Part shown: one piece after another, positions 40,005 to 50,726 of the stretch
Position numbering within the stretch: position 1 is the stretch's first letter
Layout: each line of letters opens with the position of its first letter
Origin: Willaertia magna
Taxonomy: Eukaryota > Heterolobosea > Eutetramitea > Acrasida > Naegleriidae
Assembly: GCA_902984215.1 (NCBI GenBank)
Contig: CADWAF010001108.1
Location: 62,001 to 126,000, forward strand
Direction of reading: 5' to 3'
Length of the DNA stretch: 64,000 bases
The notes under the pieces: model-generated
What the model saw: only the letters and a program-made list of their open reading frames with translations
Told to the model about the DNA's origin: nothing
The model's database searches: none
Program-made: the position numbers and the translations under genes

Positions 40005-41438
40005 CTATCGCTTAAGGGCTGTGAAGAAAACAGATTGATACCACATTTGACTCATACTTCTCTTATTTCCTGTATAACTATTTAACACAAATTCTTCTCT
40101 TATTATTTCGAATCCAACTTTTTCCATAATCACTTTTAATTCGTCATAAGCAACTTCAACTGAGAAATTACCCATTTCTAAATGATGCCACAACAAAGGA
40201 CCTAAATTAATCCAGTACCCTCCTTTCCTTAATACGAAATAAATAGTTTTTAAATATTCAAATATATTTGAGGCTGTGTCAATAAAGAAACAAGTTATTA
40301 CACTATCAAATTTTTCTAAATAATTCTCTTGATTATTGTAAACTTCTATAAAATCACCAGCAACCATTGCAAACTCAATTTTTGGATGTAAATACTTCCC
40401 TGGATGTATATCAGGTATTTCTACAGAAAAGAATTGATCTTTTCTTTCTTTTAAATTACTTAATTGTGTAATATAAGGAAATATTGTAAATGTTTCATTC
40501 TCCTTATAAGAATAATTTAAAATAAAATTACTTGCTAACAACATGTAGAATGAAAATTCATTTCCCTCTGAGGCATAACCAAGCCTTGCAATTTCCCACG
40601 TTAATCTTCCTAAACCTGCACCTGGTGTTAAAACTTTATATTTATTAATTTCATTAGGCTGTAATGGAAGTAAGTTTTGTAATTCTTGAATTAATACACC
40701 ATAACATCTTTGTCTTTCTTCTAATCCTTCAATTGACCAATCTCTTACAAATTGTTTTATTGTCGAATTTACTTTATCAAAATCTTCAGGACCAATAATT
40801 TGGTGAATATTCTTATAGAATTGTTCTGGTTGATTAGTGAAATGATGTAAAATATCTTCTGAAATTTCAACCATTCCAATTCTTGGGTATAATGCGTTAG
40901 GATTATTATTTAAGTTATCTTCATTATCATTTAAATGTTGTTCATTATTGTTATAACTAGGGATAATTATTTTACAATCTATTAAATGTGGTTCTAGTAT
41001 TCCTAATAATAAATTTGTAAAGTTAATTGCAACACATTTCTTCATTTCATCAAATTGATTTTCACCTTGTGGAAATAAATCGGATATTGTAAGATTAGAA
41101 ATTATAGATTGTTTCTTTACTTTTTGTAATTGATTTTTCTTTTTTTCAAAGAATTCAAAATAAAACTTTTCATAATGTGAAAAAGCAAGTAAAACTTTTA
41201 AAAAGTGAAAGTCTTCTGTATCTAATGTATTATTGTGGTCATGGGAACAACATTCATCATCAAAATGTTCGGAAATAACCAATTCATCATTTACTATTTT
41301 ATGATTTGGTAATGCAATTGCTCCCGGAATTAAAGGTTTTAATGCAGTCTTACCATTATTCGGTATTACATTTTGATGGTGTTCCTCTATCTCATCCTCC
41401 ATTTGGTTGAGGTCTTGGCGCAGCATATTTTTTTTCAT
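40005..41438 (-). CDS. Carnosine N-methyltransferase-like (N2227 family)
   Basis: A 477-residue intronless gene. The N-terminal part has the family helix HFLKVLLAFSHYEKFYF. The methyltransferase domain starts near residue 275 with KVLTPGAGLGRLTWEIARLGYASEGNEFS, the S-adenosylmethionine-binding loop. It continues with the DSVITCFFIDTASNIFEYL and GGYWINLGPLLWH blocks and ends MSQMWYQSVFFTALK. These match CARNMT1 and yeast YNL092W, which methylate carnosine to anserine. Whether carnosine is the substrate in a protist is unknown; related histidine-containing peptides or proteins are possible. Confidence 0.92.
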   Translation of the reverse strand: MKKNMLRQDLNQMEDEIEEHHQNVIPNNGKTALKPLIPGAIALPNHKIVNDELVISEHFDDECCSHDHNNTLDTEDFHFLKVLLAFSHYEKFYFEFFEKKKNQLQKVKKQSIISNLTISDLFPQGENQFDEMKKCVAINFTNLLLGILEPHLIDCKIIIPSYNNNEQHLNDNEDNLNNNPNALYPRIGMVEISEDILHHFTNQPEQFYKNIHQIIGPEDFDKVNSTIKQFVRDWSIEGLEERQRCYGVLIQELQNLLPLQPNEINKYKVLTPGAGLGRLTWEIARLGYASEGNEFSFYMLLASNFILNYSYKENETFTIFPYITQLSNLKERKDQFFSVEIPDIHPGKYLHPKIEFAMVAGDFIEVYNNQENYLEKFDSVITCFFIDTASNIFEYLKTIYFVLRKGGYWINLGPLLWHHLEMGNFSVEVAYDELKVIMEKVGFEIIREEFVLNSYTGNKRSMSQMWYQSVFFTALKR

Positions 41439-41703
41439 TTCGCTTATTAAATATAAAGTACCTTATTATAATATGTCTTATAGATATCTTAATAAGAAAC
41501 ATTGTTTTATTGCAATTTAATGAAACCTATTAGCCTGAAATTAAACTCACCACTACTGTAATTGCAATTTGCTGCAGTTATACTTGAACTGGTTAATAAA
41601 ATAGTACCGAGACGTTTTTTCATTCAATTTAAAATTTAAAGAATGCAAGATTCGACCACCAAATTTAGAGGTGAGGGATAAAATCGTGATCCCTAATAAA
41701 AAA

Positions 41704-44700
41704 ATGAGTCATTATGCTCTGAGTGGTGGAACAGCCGGTTTTTCTAAAAATCTTTTTGCTGTGTTGACCCAAGGAGAGGATGATAGAAATGTTACTTCTT
41801 CTTCTATAATGAATAACAATAATATAACTACTCCTCGGAATATGAATAGTAATATTGAAAATAATGAAGTAAAACATACAAGTGACGTAATTAATTCTAT
41901 AAATCATACAACGTCAACACATCATAATAATTTAGTAAATACTATACCTTCTTCTTCTTCAACGAATAATAATAACACACATGTGGGTATAACGAATAAC
42001 GTAACTACTCCGAGGAGTATAACTATAGAAAATAATAATACAAGCCAACCTACGCCACTCCACAACGCAACACATTCAGTGATATCATCTTCAACAAGTA
42101 CTTCTAATACGGATCAATCCCTTCGTAGAGTTTACATAAACCCTGAACATCAACAACATTCAAATAATAATATACATTCCTCTTCTAACGTTAATCATAA
42201 CGTTACATTTTCATCTTCCTCTCAACAACATCATGTTACGAATTTAACTATAAGTGACATTAGTGGAGAAGGTTTGACAACTATTAACGCAAATACAAAT
42301 ACTAACGAGAAAAAAAATAATTTACCAGGATCTACAAATTCTTCATCTTTAGTAAATGAAAATCTTTCTTTTTTTCAAAAATTTAGAAGAAATTGGTTGA
42401 CTTGGCCTAATAGATGTGTTACAATTATGAATATACTTTTAATTTTATTTATTTTACAAGGATTATTTGGTTTATTTTCTTCTTTTATTTTATTGTATAC
42501 TACTGGTGATCATGTTTTAATGGTACGTTAATTTTATTTATTAATATTTTTATAATTTATAATTTTAATAAATAAATAGAATACAAGAGAATATCAAAAA
42601 TTACAAATGAAAGTATTTATAAATTATGAAATCTCTGAGCTAATTGAAACAGCAACGCTAATGATAGATCATATTAAATATCAATTAAAAAATATTCCAT
42701 TAAATTTAAATGATAGAATTATGTGGATTAGATTATTTAATTATCTAAAAATTGTTTATGGTTCAAGTATACCCTTTCGAGCGATATTTTTTGGTAGATT
42801 TGATGATAACTTTATTGGAGTGCAAGCTGGTACTCCAGATTTTATTAGAGAAATTGAAATGATAAATAGAACCACTTCTTTGTTAAAATGTAAGTATTTA
42901 TTTAAAAAATAATTTTAAAAACTGCTGTAAATTTGTGACTTGTAGTTTATAATTTACCTGATAATGAAGCAGCTATTAATGCAGATACATTTAGAAGTTC
43001 AAATATATTTCATTTGGAATATCAAACTAATTTTTTCTCAACATCTAGGCCTTGGTATGCACCATACAAATCGCCAATCAACCCAAAAACATCTAATGCT
43101 TGGTCTGAGGTATTTATTAATGTCGACATGCAACCTGTCGTAACAAGTAAGTAAATTAATCTATTACCTCTTATTAATTATCAATAATGAAATAATTACA
43201 GTATCGTTACCAGTTTATGTGAGACCAACTACAGCTTCGTTACCATCCAATTTTAGTCTATTTCCTTATTATGAAGCTTTTGGAACAGCAAATAATCCCG
43301 TGATAACAGATCCAGAGCATTTGTATGGCGTTGTTGCGATACCATTTAATTTATTGACATTATCTCAAAATATGAATAATTCTGCCCTTAATAATGATGT
43401 TGACATTTCATTTATTATTAACTCTAAAGGTTTAGTTTTAAGTAGAAGTAGTTTTAGAAAATGTAAAAGAAATTGTACTGAAGAAACAAGTTTCTTAATT
43501 AATGGTTTAAAACAAGAAATTACAAGAAGAGGATTTTTAAAGTTCTTGAATGAGACAAGTTTAAATAATACAAGTGGTGACATTAAGGTTACTGATTTTT
43601 CTTCATTTTCATTTAATTTTTATGGAAATTCTTTAGATGTTGCATTATACAGTATAACAGATAAATATGGATTAGATTGGGGTGTTGTTACAGGCATTCA
43701 ATCACGTTCATTCGTTGAAGAGATATTCTCATCAGGTGTGACATCAGTAATTATCTTTGCTATTGTTTTAGTCCTAGGTACTGCAATATTATTTTTAATT
43801 GTTCAGGCAATAAGTATTCCATTAAGAAATATATCTAAACATATGGTAGATTTAGTTCACTTTAAGGACATTCATAAAAAAGAATTAAAATCATATAGTG
43901 TATTTTCAGATATTAGACAAATGCAATATTCAATGAATTCAATGAGAAGAGGTATTAAAACTTTTTGTAAATTTGTTCCAGAAATTATTGTAAAGAAAGT
44001 GATATCGAAAGAGACAAGTACATATGGTAGAATTGGAATGAAAACGCAAAATCTTTCTGTTTATTTTAGTGATGTAGTTGGATTTTCTTTATTAGCAGAA
44101 ACTATAGATACTGTTACGTTTTTAAATGTAATGACAGAGTATTTTACTGCGATGTCAGATATAATTGAGAAACATAAGGGGTTAATTGATAAATTTAGTA
44201 AGTTTTATATCTTTTTTATAAATACTAAATAATATTATAGTTGGTGATGCTATTGTAGCTTTATTTAATGAAAGTTCTTTTCCTGTGGCAGACCACGAAT
44301 ATGTTGTTTGTTCAACTGCAATGGAATCTTTAGAAACATTGAGTGAATTAAATAAGAGATGGAGTGAATCCAGATATCCACAAATAGATATTAATATTGG
44401 AATAAATAGTGGGCAAATGTTATGCGGTAATATTGGTAGTGAATCACGTATTAATTTTACAGTGATTGGTAGCCATGTTAGTTTAGCAGCAAAATTACAA
44501 AATTTAAACAAGTTGTATAAAACAAAAGTTTTAATTGGAGAAACAACTTATGAACATGTAAAAGAACAATTTTTATGCTATTTTGTAGATTATATTTATT
44601 ACAATGAAAGAATACATGCAATTTACAGTTTAGAATGTTTGTTAACAAAAGCGACACCAGACCAAAGGAGAATTCAAAATTTTTTATTGGACATTAAACC

Positions 44701-44893
44701 ACGTCTGACAAATGTTAACTACAAACAAACAATTGTAGAGAAATGTGACAAAATTTTAGAACTAGATCCAAATTTTGAAATTGCAAAAGTACTGAAAGCT
44801 AAGGTAGATAACGGATTAAAACCCCCTACTACCGTTTCCACCAACCTAATTGATTTAGACGATATTGCCTTACGTTTTGATTTTTCAAAATAA
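41704..44893 (+). CDS. Receptor-type class III nucleotide cyclase
   Basis: Five exons: 41704-42522, 42580-42889, 42946-43146, 43202-44197, 44241-44893 give 992 residues. A Thr/Asn/Ser-rich cytosolic N-terminus (about 230 residues) leads to a first transmembrane helix (about 247-268), a sensor-like extracellular domain, and a second helix near VTSVIIFAIVLVLGTAILFLIV. A HAMP-like linker and a class III cyclase domain follow. Metal ligands are present in VYFSDVVGFS and FIGDAIVA. The substrate pair is Lys (LIDKFIGD) and Thr (FTVIG), the adenylyl-cyclase class IIIb pattern. The usual GDTVNLAARL transition-state block reads GSHVSLAAKL, lacking the Asn and Arg. It probably senses an external ligand; activity is uncertain. 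Confidence 0.87.
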
Positions 44894-45140
44894 TAATAAT
44901 TAAGTGTGAATGAACAAATAAATAAATAATCTAGAACTAAATAAATAATGAAAGTAAAAAAGTTACTGTCACTGCTCATCCCTTAAACTTGGTGGAATAG
45001 ATTCCCTATAAAATTGGGTGACATCCAATTTAGCGGGAAACAGCATCAAAAAAATTGTCTACTAGTCAATCCTTGTTTGCGTTGAAGAAAACAGCCCAGT
45101 TGAAATTTTTTGATACATTTTATATTAATACATAATAATA

Positions 45141-48100
45141 ATGAAAAGTAAATTAGATAACGAACAGGAGACAAAGAGAGAAGAAGAATATTCTTTTCTA
45201 TTTACCCCTCTTCGAAGTCAAAATAGCAACAATTGTACAACAACACTTTCTTCAACAATGCAACAACAACATTCCTCTTGTACTTCTCCTCTTCACTCTT
45301 CTCTACTATCTTCCCCTACTGGAACGCAATCGCCGAGTATTCCTATACCTACTTCAAATAATAAACATTTAGATGAAGATGACTCTTTCTTTGAAGAACA
45401 TCTCAAAATCCCTTTTAATCAACAACAAAGATTTAATAAATCCCCAATTAGGGGAGGAAAAAGTCATAGAGGAAGAGGAAATAAACTTTTAAATCAAGTT
45501 ACAAAAGGACATCAAAGAAGTACTTCATTTGATGTTTCAAGTTTCCAACAACTCTCCGATCATCATCATTATCCTCAACAACATCATCAACCAGCCTTCA
45601 CTACAACCTCAAACTTAAATCAAACTCAACCTTGTATTTCTACTAATAACTATTCTAATAACTATTCGAAAGAAAAGAACTTTCCGAAGCCTTCTTCCAG
45701 TAAATTTAACATAAATGAAGAAGAAGAAGAAGATTTTGAAAAACCAATTACTCTTTCTCCTATAAAATCTTCGCCAACAATTACTCCTCCAAATATTTCT
45801 TTAAATAATTTTAAAACGCCATTAAAAACAAATTCACCAATTGACGAAAATAATCCAATTCATTCACCATTTTCTTCTAGCTCAACAACTTCATCAAATT
45901 GTTCATCTCCGACTTATTCTAAGAAAAAACCAAATTTAAAAATTGATATTGTTAAAAACAAACCAATTATTCCTTTACAGCCTTTGCTTAATAATAGTTC
46001 TACAACACCACAATCATCCCTTTCTTCTTCCGAAATTTTATTAAAAGAAGATAATAATGAATCAAAGAATAGTGACATTAAAAAACCTTTAACAGATCAA
46101 TCTGCATTGAAGAGGATTTCAAATTTATTAAAATTAGATAATTCTAAATATCAACCATATGATTGGTATAATGATTATGATTATTATTATGAATATCCTT
46201 TATATAGAAGTAGAAGCGCGTCTCCCCCACCAACTACATCTTTTCATCATCATAAAAAGAAATCAAAAGATAATTCTTTATTTTTACCTTCTAAAAGATC
46301 ACCACGTGCGAATAACAGTAATAATAATTTAGGAGAAAATAGTAATTTAGAAAATAATAATACTTCAATTTTAAATTCAGAATTATTGAGATTGACACCT
46401 AGATCTAATAGTAATGACAATGATAATAATGATAATTTAGGAAGTAATAATAATGATCAATTAATTAATGATATAACGGATGGTCTTCACACACCAGATC
46501 ATCTTACTTCTTCATTTGATATTTCGATACCAATAGAACATGGAGGTGGATCTTTAAATGAAGAGGAATTACCTTCTTTAAATATTACACCTCGTGGAAC
46601 GAATAATTCAAAACCTAATCCTTCATTGACAATGAATGTTATATCTGATTATCATTTTGGAGTTGCATCATCTTTAAAACCTGAAATATCTGTGGATTTG
46701 ATGATGGCAAAATGTCAAACGCCATTAGTTTTAAAAAGACCTAAACGTGAAGATATGTTTTCAAGTAGTTTAATTTCACATATTAAATATCACACCCAAA
46801 GGAGAAGAAGAAAATATTTAATGATGATGATGGATAATAATTATAATAAAGATAATCATTTTATGGAAGATGAATTTAATTCATTAAGAGAAGATTTTAT
46901 GGAAAATGCAAGTAACAGTTTAGATGACACTACTGACATAGGCTCTAAACAAGGAACAATATTAAATGGTAATATAATGAGAAGAGATAAACAATTAGAA
47001 GATCTATCGTTTTTCGATTTAATTCATACTGAAAGGTTTGATTATATTGATCCACAAAATGAAGATGAAAATAATTCAAATAACCAAATTTTTTTAGGAA
47101 AGAGATCAGAAGAACGAAGAAAACAATTTCTGTTTAGAAAATTATTACACTCTAGAGAGAAATTAAATGTTGACTTAAATACGTATTTAAAAGAATTAGA
47201 AGAAAATATTTCACAAGTGAATATTAAATTACATGTAAATCCTTATATAATTAAGATAATAGACATTACTAATCGTATTATAGAATCTGATTTTGAACAA
47301 TTATTAAAACAAGTCTATATGAAAGAGTTAAATGATTTATTAATGGAAATTAAAGATGAAACTGAAATGGAGCATTATTCTTTAATTATGAAAGAATTAA
47401 AGAAATTGATATTTATCTATAGTAGAGTGAATCGTATTATTTCTGTTTATAATAGATTACCAGATAATGTAAAATTAAGTAAAAAACATCATAACACTTT
47501 ACACAGAGTAAATACACCACCAATACATGAGATTTCGAAACTTAAACATTTAAAGGAATATGATGCAAAGATGAAAAAGAGAGGTGGTTCTTCTTCTGAT
47601 TTAATGAAAGAATCTATAGCTTTAGATAAAACAAAACAAGACACAAAGATTAATAAGTTATTACAAAAGTGGGCAGAAGAGGGAAGTACTTTTGACAGTC
47701 CTTCTACACCTTCATCAGAATCAACAATTACAGTTTCATCCGTTTCAACTACAAGTACTGGTAGTAGTAGAATATTTTCTCCAAAAGAACAATTATTGTG
47801 TAGAATATGTGAAAAATTTATACCTGCTGACACTTTTACAGAGCATACAAATATTTGTGCGCAACAACATGAGCAAAATATTAAAAGAATAACTTGCGAA
47901 GATAAGTTAAAACAACTAATGCATCACATAAGGAAAAGAAAGAAAGATAATCAAATTTTTAGTGATATATATGTTTTATTAAAAGAAAGTTATAAGGCAA
48001 AAACCAAACAAGTTTTACAGGAATCAATTGAAAAACTGACTAAATTTAGTGAAGAACAAAAAGAAAGAGATGCAGAAAGGTCATTAACAACACCATCAGT

Positions 48101-49655
48101 CATTTATCAAATATCAACAAGAGCAATAGAACTATCACAAACAAAGTTGGATACTTTAAATGAATATGTGGAAAATTTTAAGAAAGTATCTATCATGGAC
48201 TTTTCTTTAATTAAACCGATTTCTAAGGGTGCATATGGTAAAGTATACTTAGCAAGAAAGATATCAACACCTGATATATATGCTATTAAAGTTATTGAAA
48301 AACAATATATTTATAATCACAAAAATATTGCTTATTTAAAGAATAAGGAAAAGATAATGACAGAAAGAAATGTTTTACAACAATTAATGAAAACTAATCA
48401 TGAATCTAAATTTATTGTAAACTTTTTTTACTCATTTACAGGAAAGAAATATTTTTATATTGTAATGGAATATTGTAGTGGAGGTTCATTAGATTGTTTA
48501 TTGGAAGAAAATATTAGAGTTAATTCTAGTGGATTTGACATTGATTTAGTACGTAAAATTATTGCTGAAACAGTGCTTGCCTTAGAGGAATTACACTCAA
48601 TGAAAATAGTTCACAGAGATTTAAAACCTGATAATATGTTAATTGACAAGAATGGTAGATTAAAATTAACAGATTTTGGTTTATCTGAGGTTGGTGTAAT
48701 GGACAGAGAGGAAAAGGTTACAACTACTAATACCACTGTGGTTAAACAGAAGAATCTAAATGCATTTACACCAACTTCACCTCCTAATTTTGTTGTTAGC
48801 CCTGTACATGCCAATAGTGGTAGTTTAAGTGTAAATAGTATTAGTACATTAAATGTTGGTTCAAACTCTTCAGGAGGGAATAGTGGGAATGAAGATGAAC
48901 CAACTAAGAATAGTAATGATGATGAGATGATTACAATACCTGGAACCCCAGATTATGTAGCCCCTGAATTATTACTAGGTGAAGAACATAATGAAGCAGT
49001 TGACTGGTGGGCTCTAGGGTGTATTGCCTATGAATTATTGTTAGGAGTACCACCTTTTAATGCAGATTCTGTGGAAGAAATATTTGACAATATATTAAGT
49101 GGTCAGTATGAATGGCCAGAAGAATTACCTGATGAAATAAAGGAATCTGGCGTAGAAGATTTTATAAGAAGATTATTAGATTTAAATCCAAAAACAAGAT
49201 TAGGTGGTAAAGATGTTAAGAATCATCCTTTCTTAAAACCTATTGATTGGGAACATTTACTTGATGAAGAATTATTTACGCCAGTCAACTCACTGGAAGA
49301 TACTTCAAGATTTTCACCAAGAAAACAACAATATCCAATGACTCCAACTCATATGAATGGCGTTTTAAGTCCTTTTGACACATCTAGTTTTAACAGTGAC
49401 AGTTCTATGGACTCACCAAGTCCTTTAAAATCCTCTAAAGGTGGAGGTTTTGGTTCAATGTTAAGCCCAACAAGATATACTTTACCAAGTACTCCTTTTG
49501 GAAGTAATGCTCTATCCAGTTCTATTGATTTTTCATTCAGTTCTTCTACTGCAGCATTAAAAGAATTAAACGTAAAAGAATATAATGAATATTTACAAAA
49601 GAACAAGGGTACTTCCCCTTTATTTACAAGAAAGACCTCCTTTTCAGAGTTTTAA
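45141..49655 (+). CDS. AGC protein kinase of the IRE/MAST/Rim15 group
   Basis: A single 1504-residue ORF without introns. About 880 residues of Ser/Asn/Gln-rich disorder precede a Cys2-His-Cys zinc finger (LLCRICEKFIPADTFTEHTNIC, near 890), the same element that precedes the kinase in plant IRE kinases. The kinase domain (about 1015-1385) has ISKGAYGKVYLARK, VIEKQ, HRDLKPDN, TDFGLSE and GTPDYVAPE. An activation-segment insertion of about 80 residues separates DFG from GTPDYVAPE, as in Greatwall and Rim15. A C-terminal AGC tail with SRFSPRK follows. Relatives control quiescence, mitosis and tip growth; catalytic residues are complete, so it should be active. Confidence 0.9.
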   Translation: MKSKLDNEQETKREEEYSFLFTPLRSQNSNNCTTTLSSTMQQQHSSCTSPLHSSLLSSPTGTQSPSIPIPTSNNKHLDEDDSFFEEHLKIPFNQQQRFNKSPIRGGKSHRGRGNKLLNQVTKGHQRSTSFDVSSFQQLSDHHHYPQQHHQPAFTTTSNLNQTQPCISTNNYSNNYSKEKNFPKPSSSKFNINEEEEEDFEKPITLSPIKSSPTITPPNISLNNFKTPLKTNSPIDENNPIHSPFSSSSTTSSNCSSPTYSKKKPNLKIDIVKNKPIIPLQPLLNNSSTTPQSSLSSSEILLKEDNNESKNSDIKKPLTDQSALKRISNLLKLDNSKYQPYDWYNDYDYYYEYPLYRSRSASPPPTTSFHHHKKKSKDNSLFLPSKRSPRANNSNNNLGENSNLENNNTSILNSELLRLTPRSNSNDNDNNDNLGSNNNDQLINDITDGLHTPDHLTSSFDISIPIEHGGGSLNEEELPSLNITPRGTNNSKPNPSLTMNVISDYHFGVASSLKPEISVDLMMAKCQTPLVLKRPKREDMFSSSLISHIKYHTQRRRRKYLMMMMDNNYNKDNHFMEDEFNSLREDFMENASNSLDDTTDIGSKQGTILNGNIMRRDKQLEDLSFFDLIHTERFDYIDPQNEDENNSNNQIFLGKRSEERRKQFLFRKLLHSREKLNVDLNTYLKELEENISQVNIKLHVNPYIIKIIDITNRIIESDFEQLLKQVYMKELNDLLMEIKDETEMEHYSLIMKELKKLIFIYSRVNRIISVYNRLPDNVKLSKKHHNTLHRVNTPPIHEISKLKHLKEYDAKMKKRGGSSSDLMKESIALDKTKQDTKINKLLQKWAEEGSTFDSPSTPSSESTITVSSVSTTSTGSSRIFSPKEQLLCRICEKFIPADTFTEHTNICAQQHEQNIKRITCEDKLKQLMHHIRKRKKDNQIFSDIYVLLKESYKAKTKQVLQESIEKLTKFSEEQKERDAERSLTTPSVIYQISTRAIELSQTKLDTLNEYVENFKKVSIMDFSLIKPISKGAYGKVYLARKISTPDIYAIKVIEKQYIYNHKNIAYLKNKEKIMTERNVLQQLMKTNHESKFIVNFFYSFTGKKYFYIVMEYCSGGSLDCLLEENIRVNSSGFDIDLVRKIIAETVLALEELHSMKIVHRDLKPDNMLIDKNGRLKLTDFGLSEVGVMDREEKVTTTNTTVVKQKNLNAFTPTSPPNFVVSPVHANSGSLSVNSISTLNVGSNSSGGNSGNEDEPTKNSNDDEMITIPGTPDYVAPELLLGEEHNEAVDWWALGCIAYELLLGVPPFNADSVEEIFDNILSGQYEWPEELPDEIKESGVEDFIRRLLDLNPKTRLGGKDVKNHPFLKPIDWEHLLDEELFTPVNSLEDTSRFSPRKQQYPMTPTHMNGVLSPFDTSSFNSDSSMDSPSPLKSSKGGGFGSMLSPTRYTLPSTPFGSNALSSSIDFSFSSSTAALKELNVKEYNEYLQKNKGTSPLFTRKTSFSEF

Positions 49656-49693
49656 TAAATATATTAAGCAATAATGAGGAGATTAACAGTAAT

Positions 49694-50230
49694 TTATTTT
49701 TTTACATATTTATTTTCTAAAGATTTATATTTTGGTTTACTATTGTTATGATGGATGGAATTTGTAAGAGAATATTTATCATCCCTATCAAATCTTCCCC
49801 AACGAGGTAAGTATTCACTCTTCTTTTTCCATTCTTCTTCAAACAAACTTTCTTCTTCCTCTTTTACATTCTCCAATCTCTTTATATTTTGTTCTCTTCC
49901 TTCTCTATCCTTAGTTTTATCAATAATACAAGATTTATCACCAATCTGTCTTTTAACTGTAACCCTTTCAGTTCCTGTTCTGCTATCCTGAACCTTTCTT
50001 TTTGTCTCAGTAACACCATTTGACGAAGTTGTGGTTGTAGTTGAGCAATAATATACAGATCTACCGTTGTTATTATTTAGCATATCGCCGCCAACACTAG
50101 ATCTCTCAAACATACTTTCAAAATCATTATGCATTCTTTTCATCATTTCAGAATGTCTGTTAAAGATACTGTTAGCATTTGAGAAGAATGAGCCTGAAAA
50201 GAATGGGTCGTCATCAAAAAAGTTATTCAT
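49694..50230 (-). CDS. Myeloid leukemia factor (MLF) family protein
   Basis: 178 residues from the ATG at 50230. The opening NNFFDDDPFFSGSFF is the MLF hallmark, followed by MHNDFESMF. The conserved core is a set of short strands (SVYYCSTTTTT, TETKRKVQDSRTGTERVTVKRQIGDKS) and the helix LFEEEWKKK. MLF proteins shuttle between cytoplasm and nucleus and act with chaperones and transcription regulators; in Giardia and animals they associate with protein-quality-control bodies. An upstream pair of exons could extend this protein at its N-terminus (see the next entry). The stop is 38 bp from that of the convergent kinase gene. Confidence 0.88.
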   Translation of the reverse strand: MNNFFDDDPFFSGSFFSNANSIFNRHSEMMKRMHNDFESMFERSSVGGDMLNNNNGRSVYYCSTTTTTSSNGVTETKRKVQDSRTGTERVTVKRQIGDKSCIIDKTKDREGREQNIKRLENVKEEEESLFEEEWKKKSEYLPRWGRFDRDDKYSLTNSIHHNNSKPKYKSLENKYVKK

Positions 50231-50305
50231 TATTGTTGATTCTCTTTTATCTCTTCTATTCTTATCTTAATATTGTTTGATTACTAAAGTAAGTAAACTA
50301 CAGTT

Positions 50306-50535
50306 TCACTTACAGTCTTCAGGTTCCTCAACCTTAGGTTTTGAATGCGAACCTTTAATTTCGTTATTACCTCCATCTTCTTCATCAGATAACTCCTCAA
50401 ACTTTGGTCTCTGCAATACGTCAAAACTTTTGTTACATTCTCACTTACCCTGTGCATCTTAAGATTTATTTTTTTAATTGAAGACTGGTGCTTGTTTTGC
50501 CTTAAAAGCTTTTTCTCTTCGAAACGGAATTGCAT
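50306..50535 (-). CDS. Small two-exon gene, or 5' exons of the MLF gene
   Basis: Exons 50535-50449 and 50410-50306, with a 38-nt GTAAGT...TGCAG intron, give 63 residues: a basic helix (FEEKKLLRQNKHQSSIKK) and then RPKFEELSDEEDGGNN with an acidic tail. Removing the intron converts a stop-prone frame into a smooth one, which supports real splicing. The stop codon overlaps a perfect GTAAGT donor (ACTGTAAGTGA). A second splice from 50314 to 50265 (48-nt intron ending ATTAAG) would run in frame into the MLF start through 11 further codons. Whether this is a separate mini-gene or an MLF N-terminal extension is undecided. Confidence 0.5.
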
Positions 50536-50726
50536 TACTTCCGCTGCCAAATAATTTAAATTACGGGAATATATGTTCTGAATTGGTTTTTTTGTTTTAA
50601 GAAAGAATTGTTTTTAAAATTTATAATTATTAATAATTATTATTAAAATTGTAATTTATTTTTATTGCTTCTTTATAAAGTAAGATTTATAATCGTTAGG
50701 CCAGAATACACCATTCAAATATAGAG

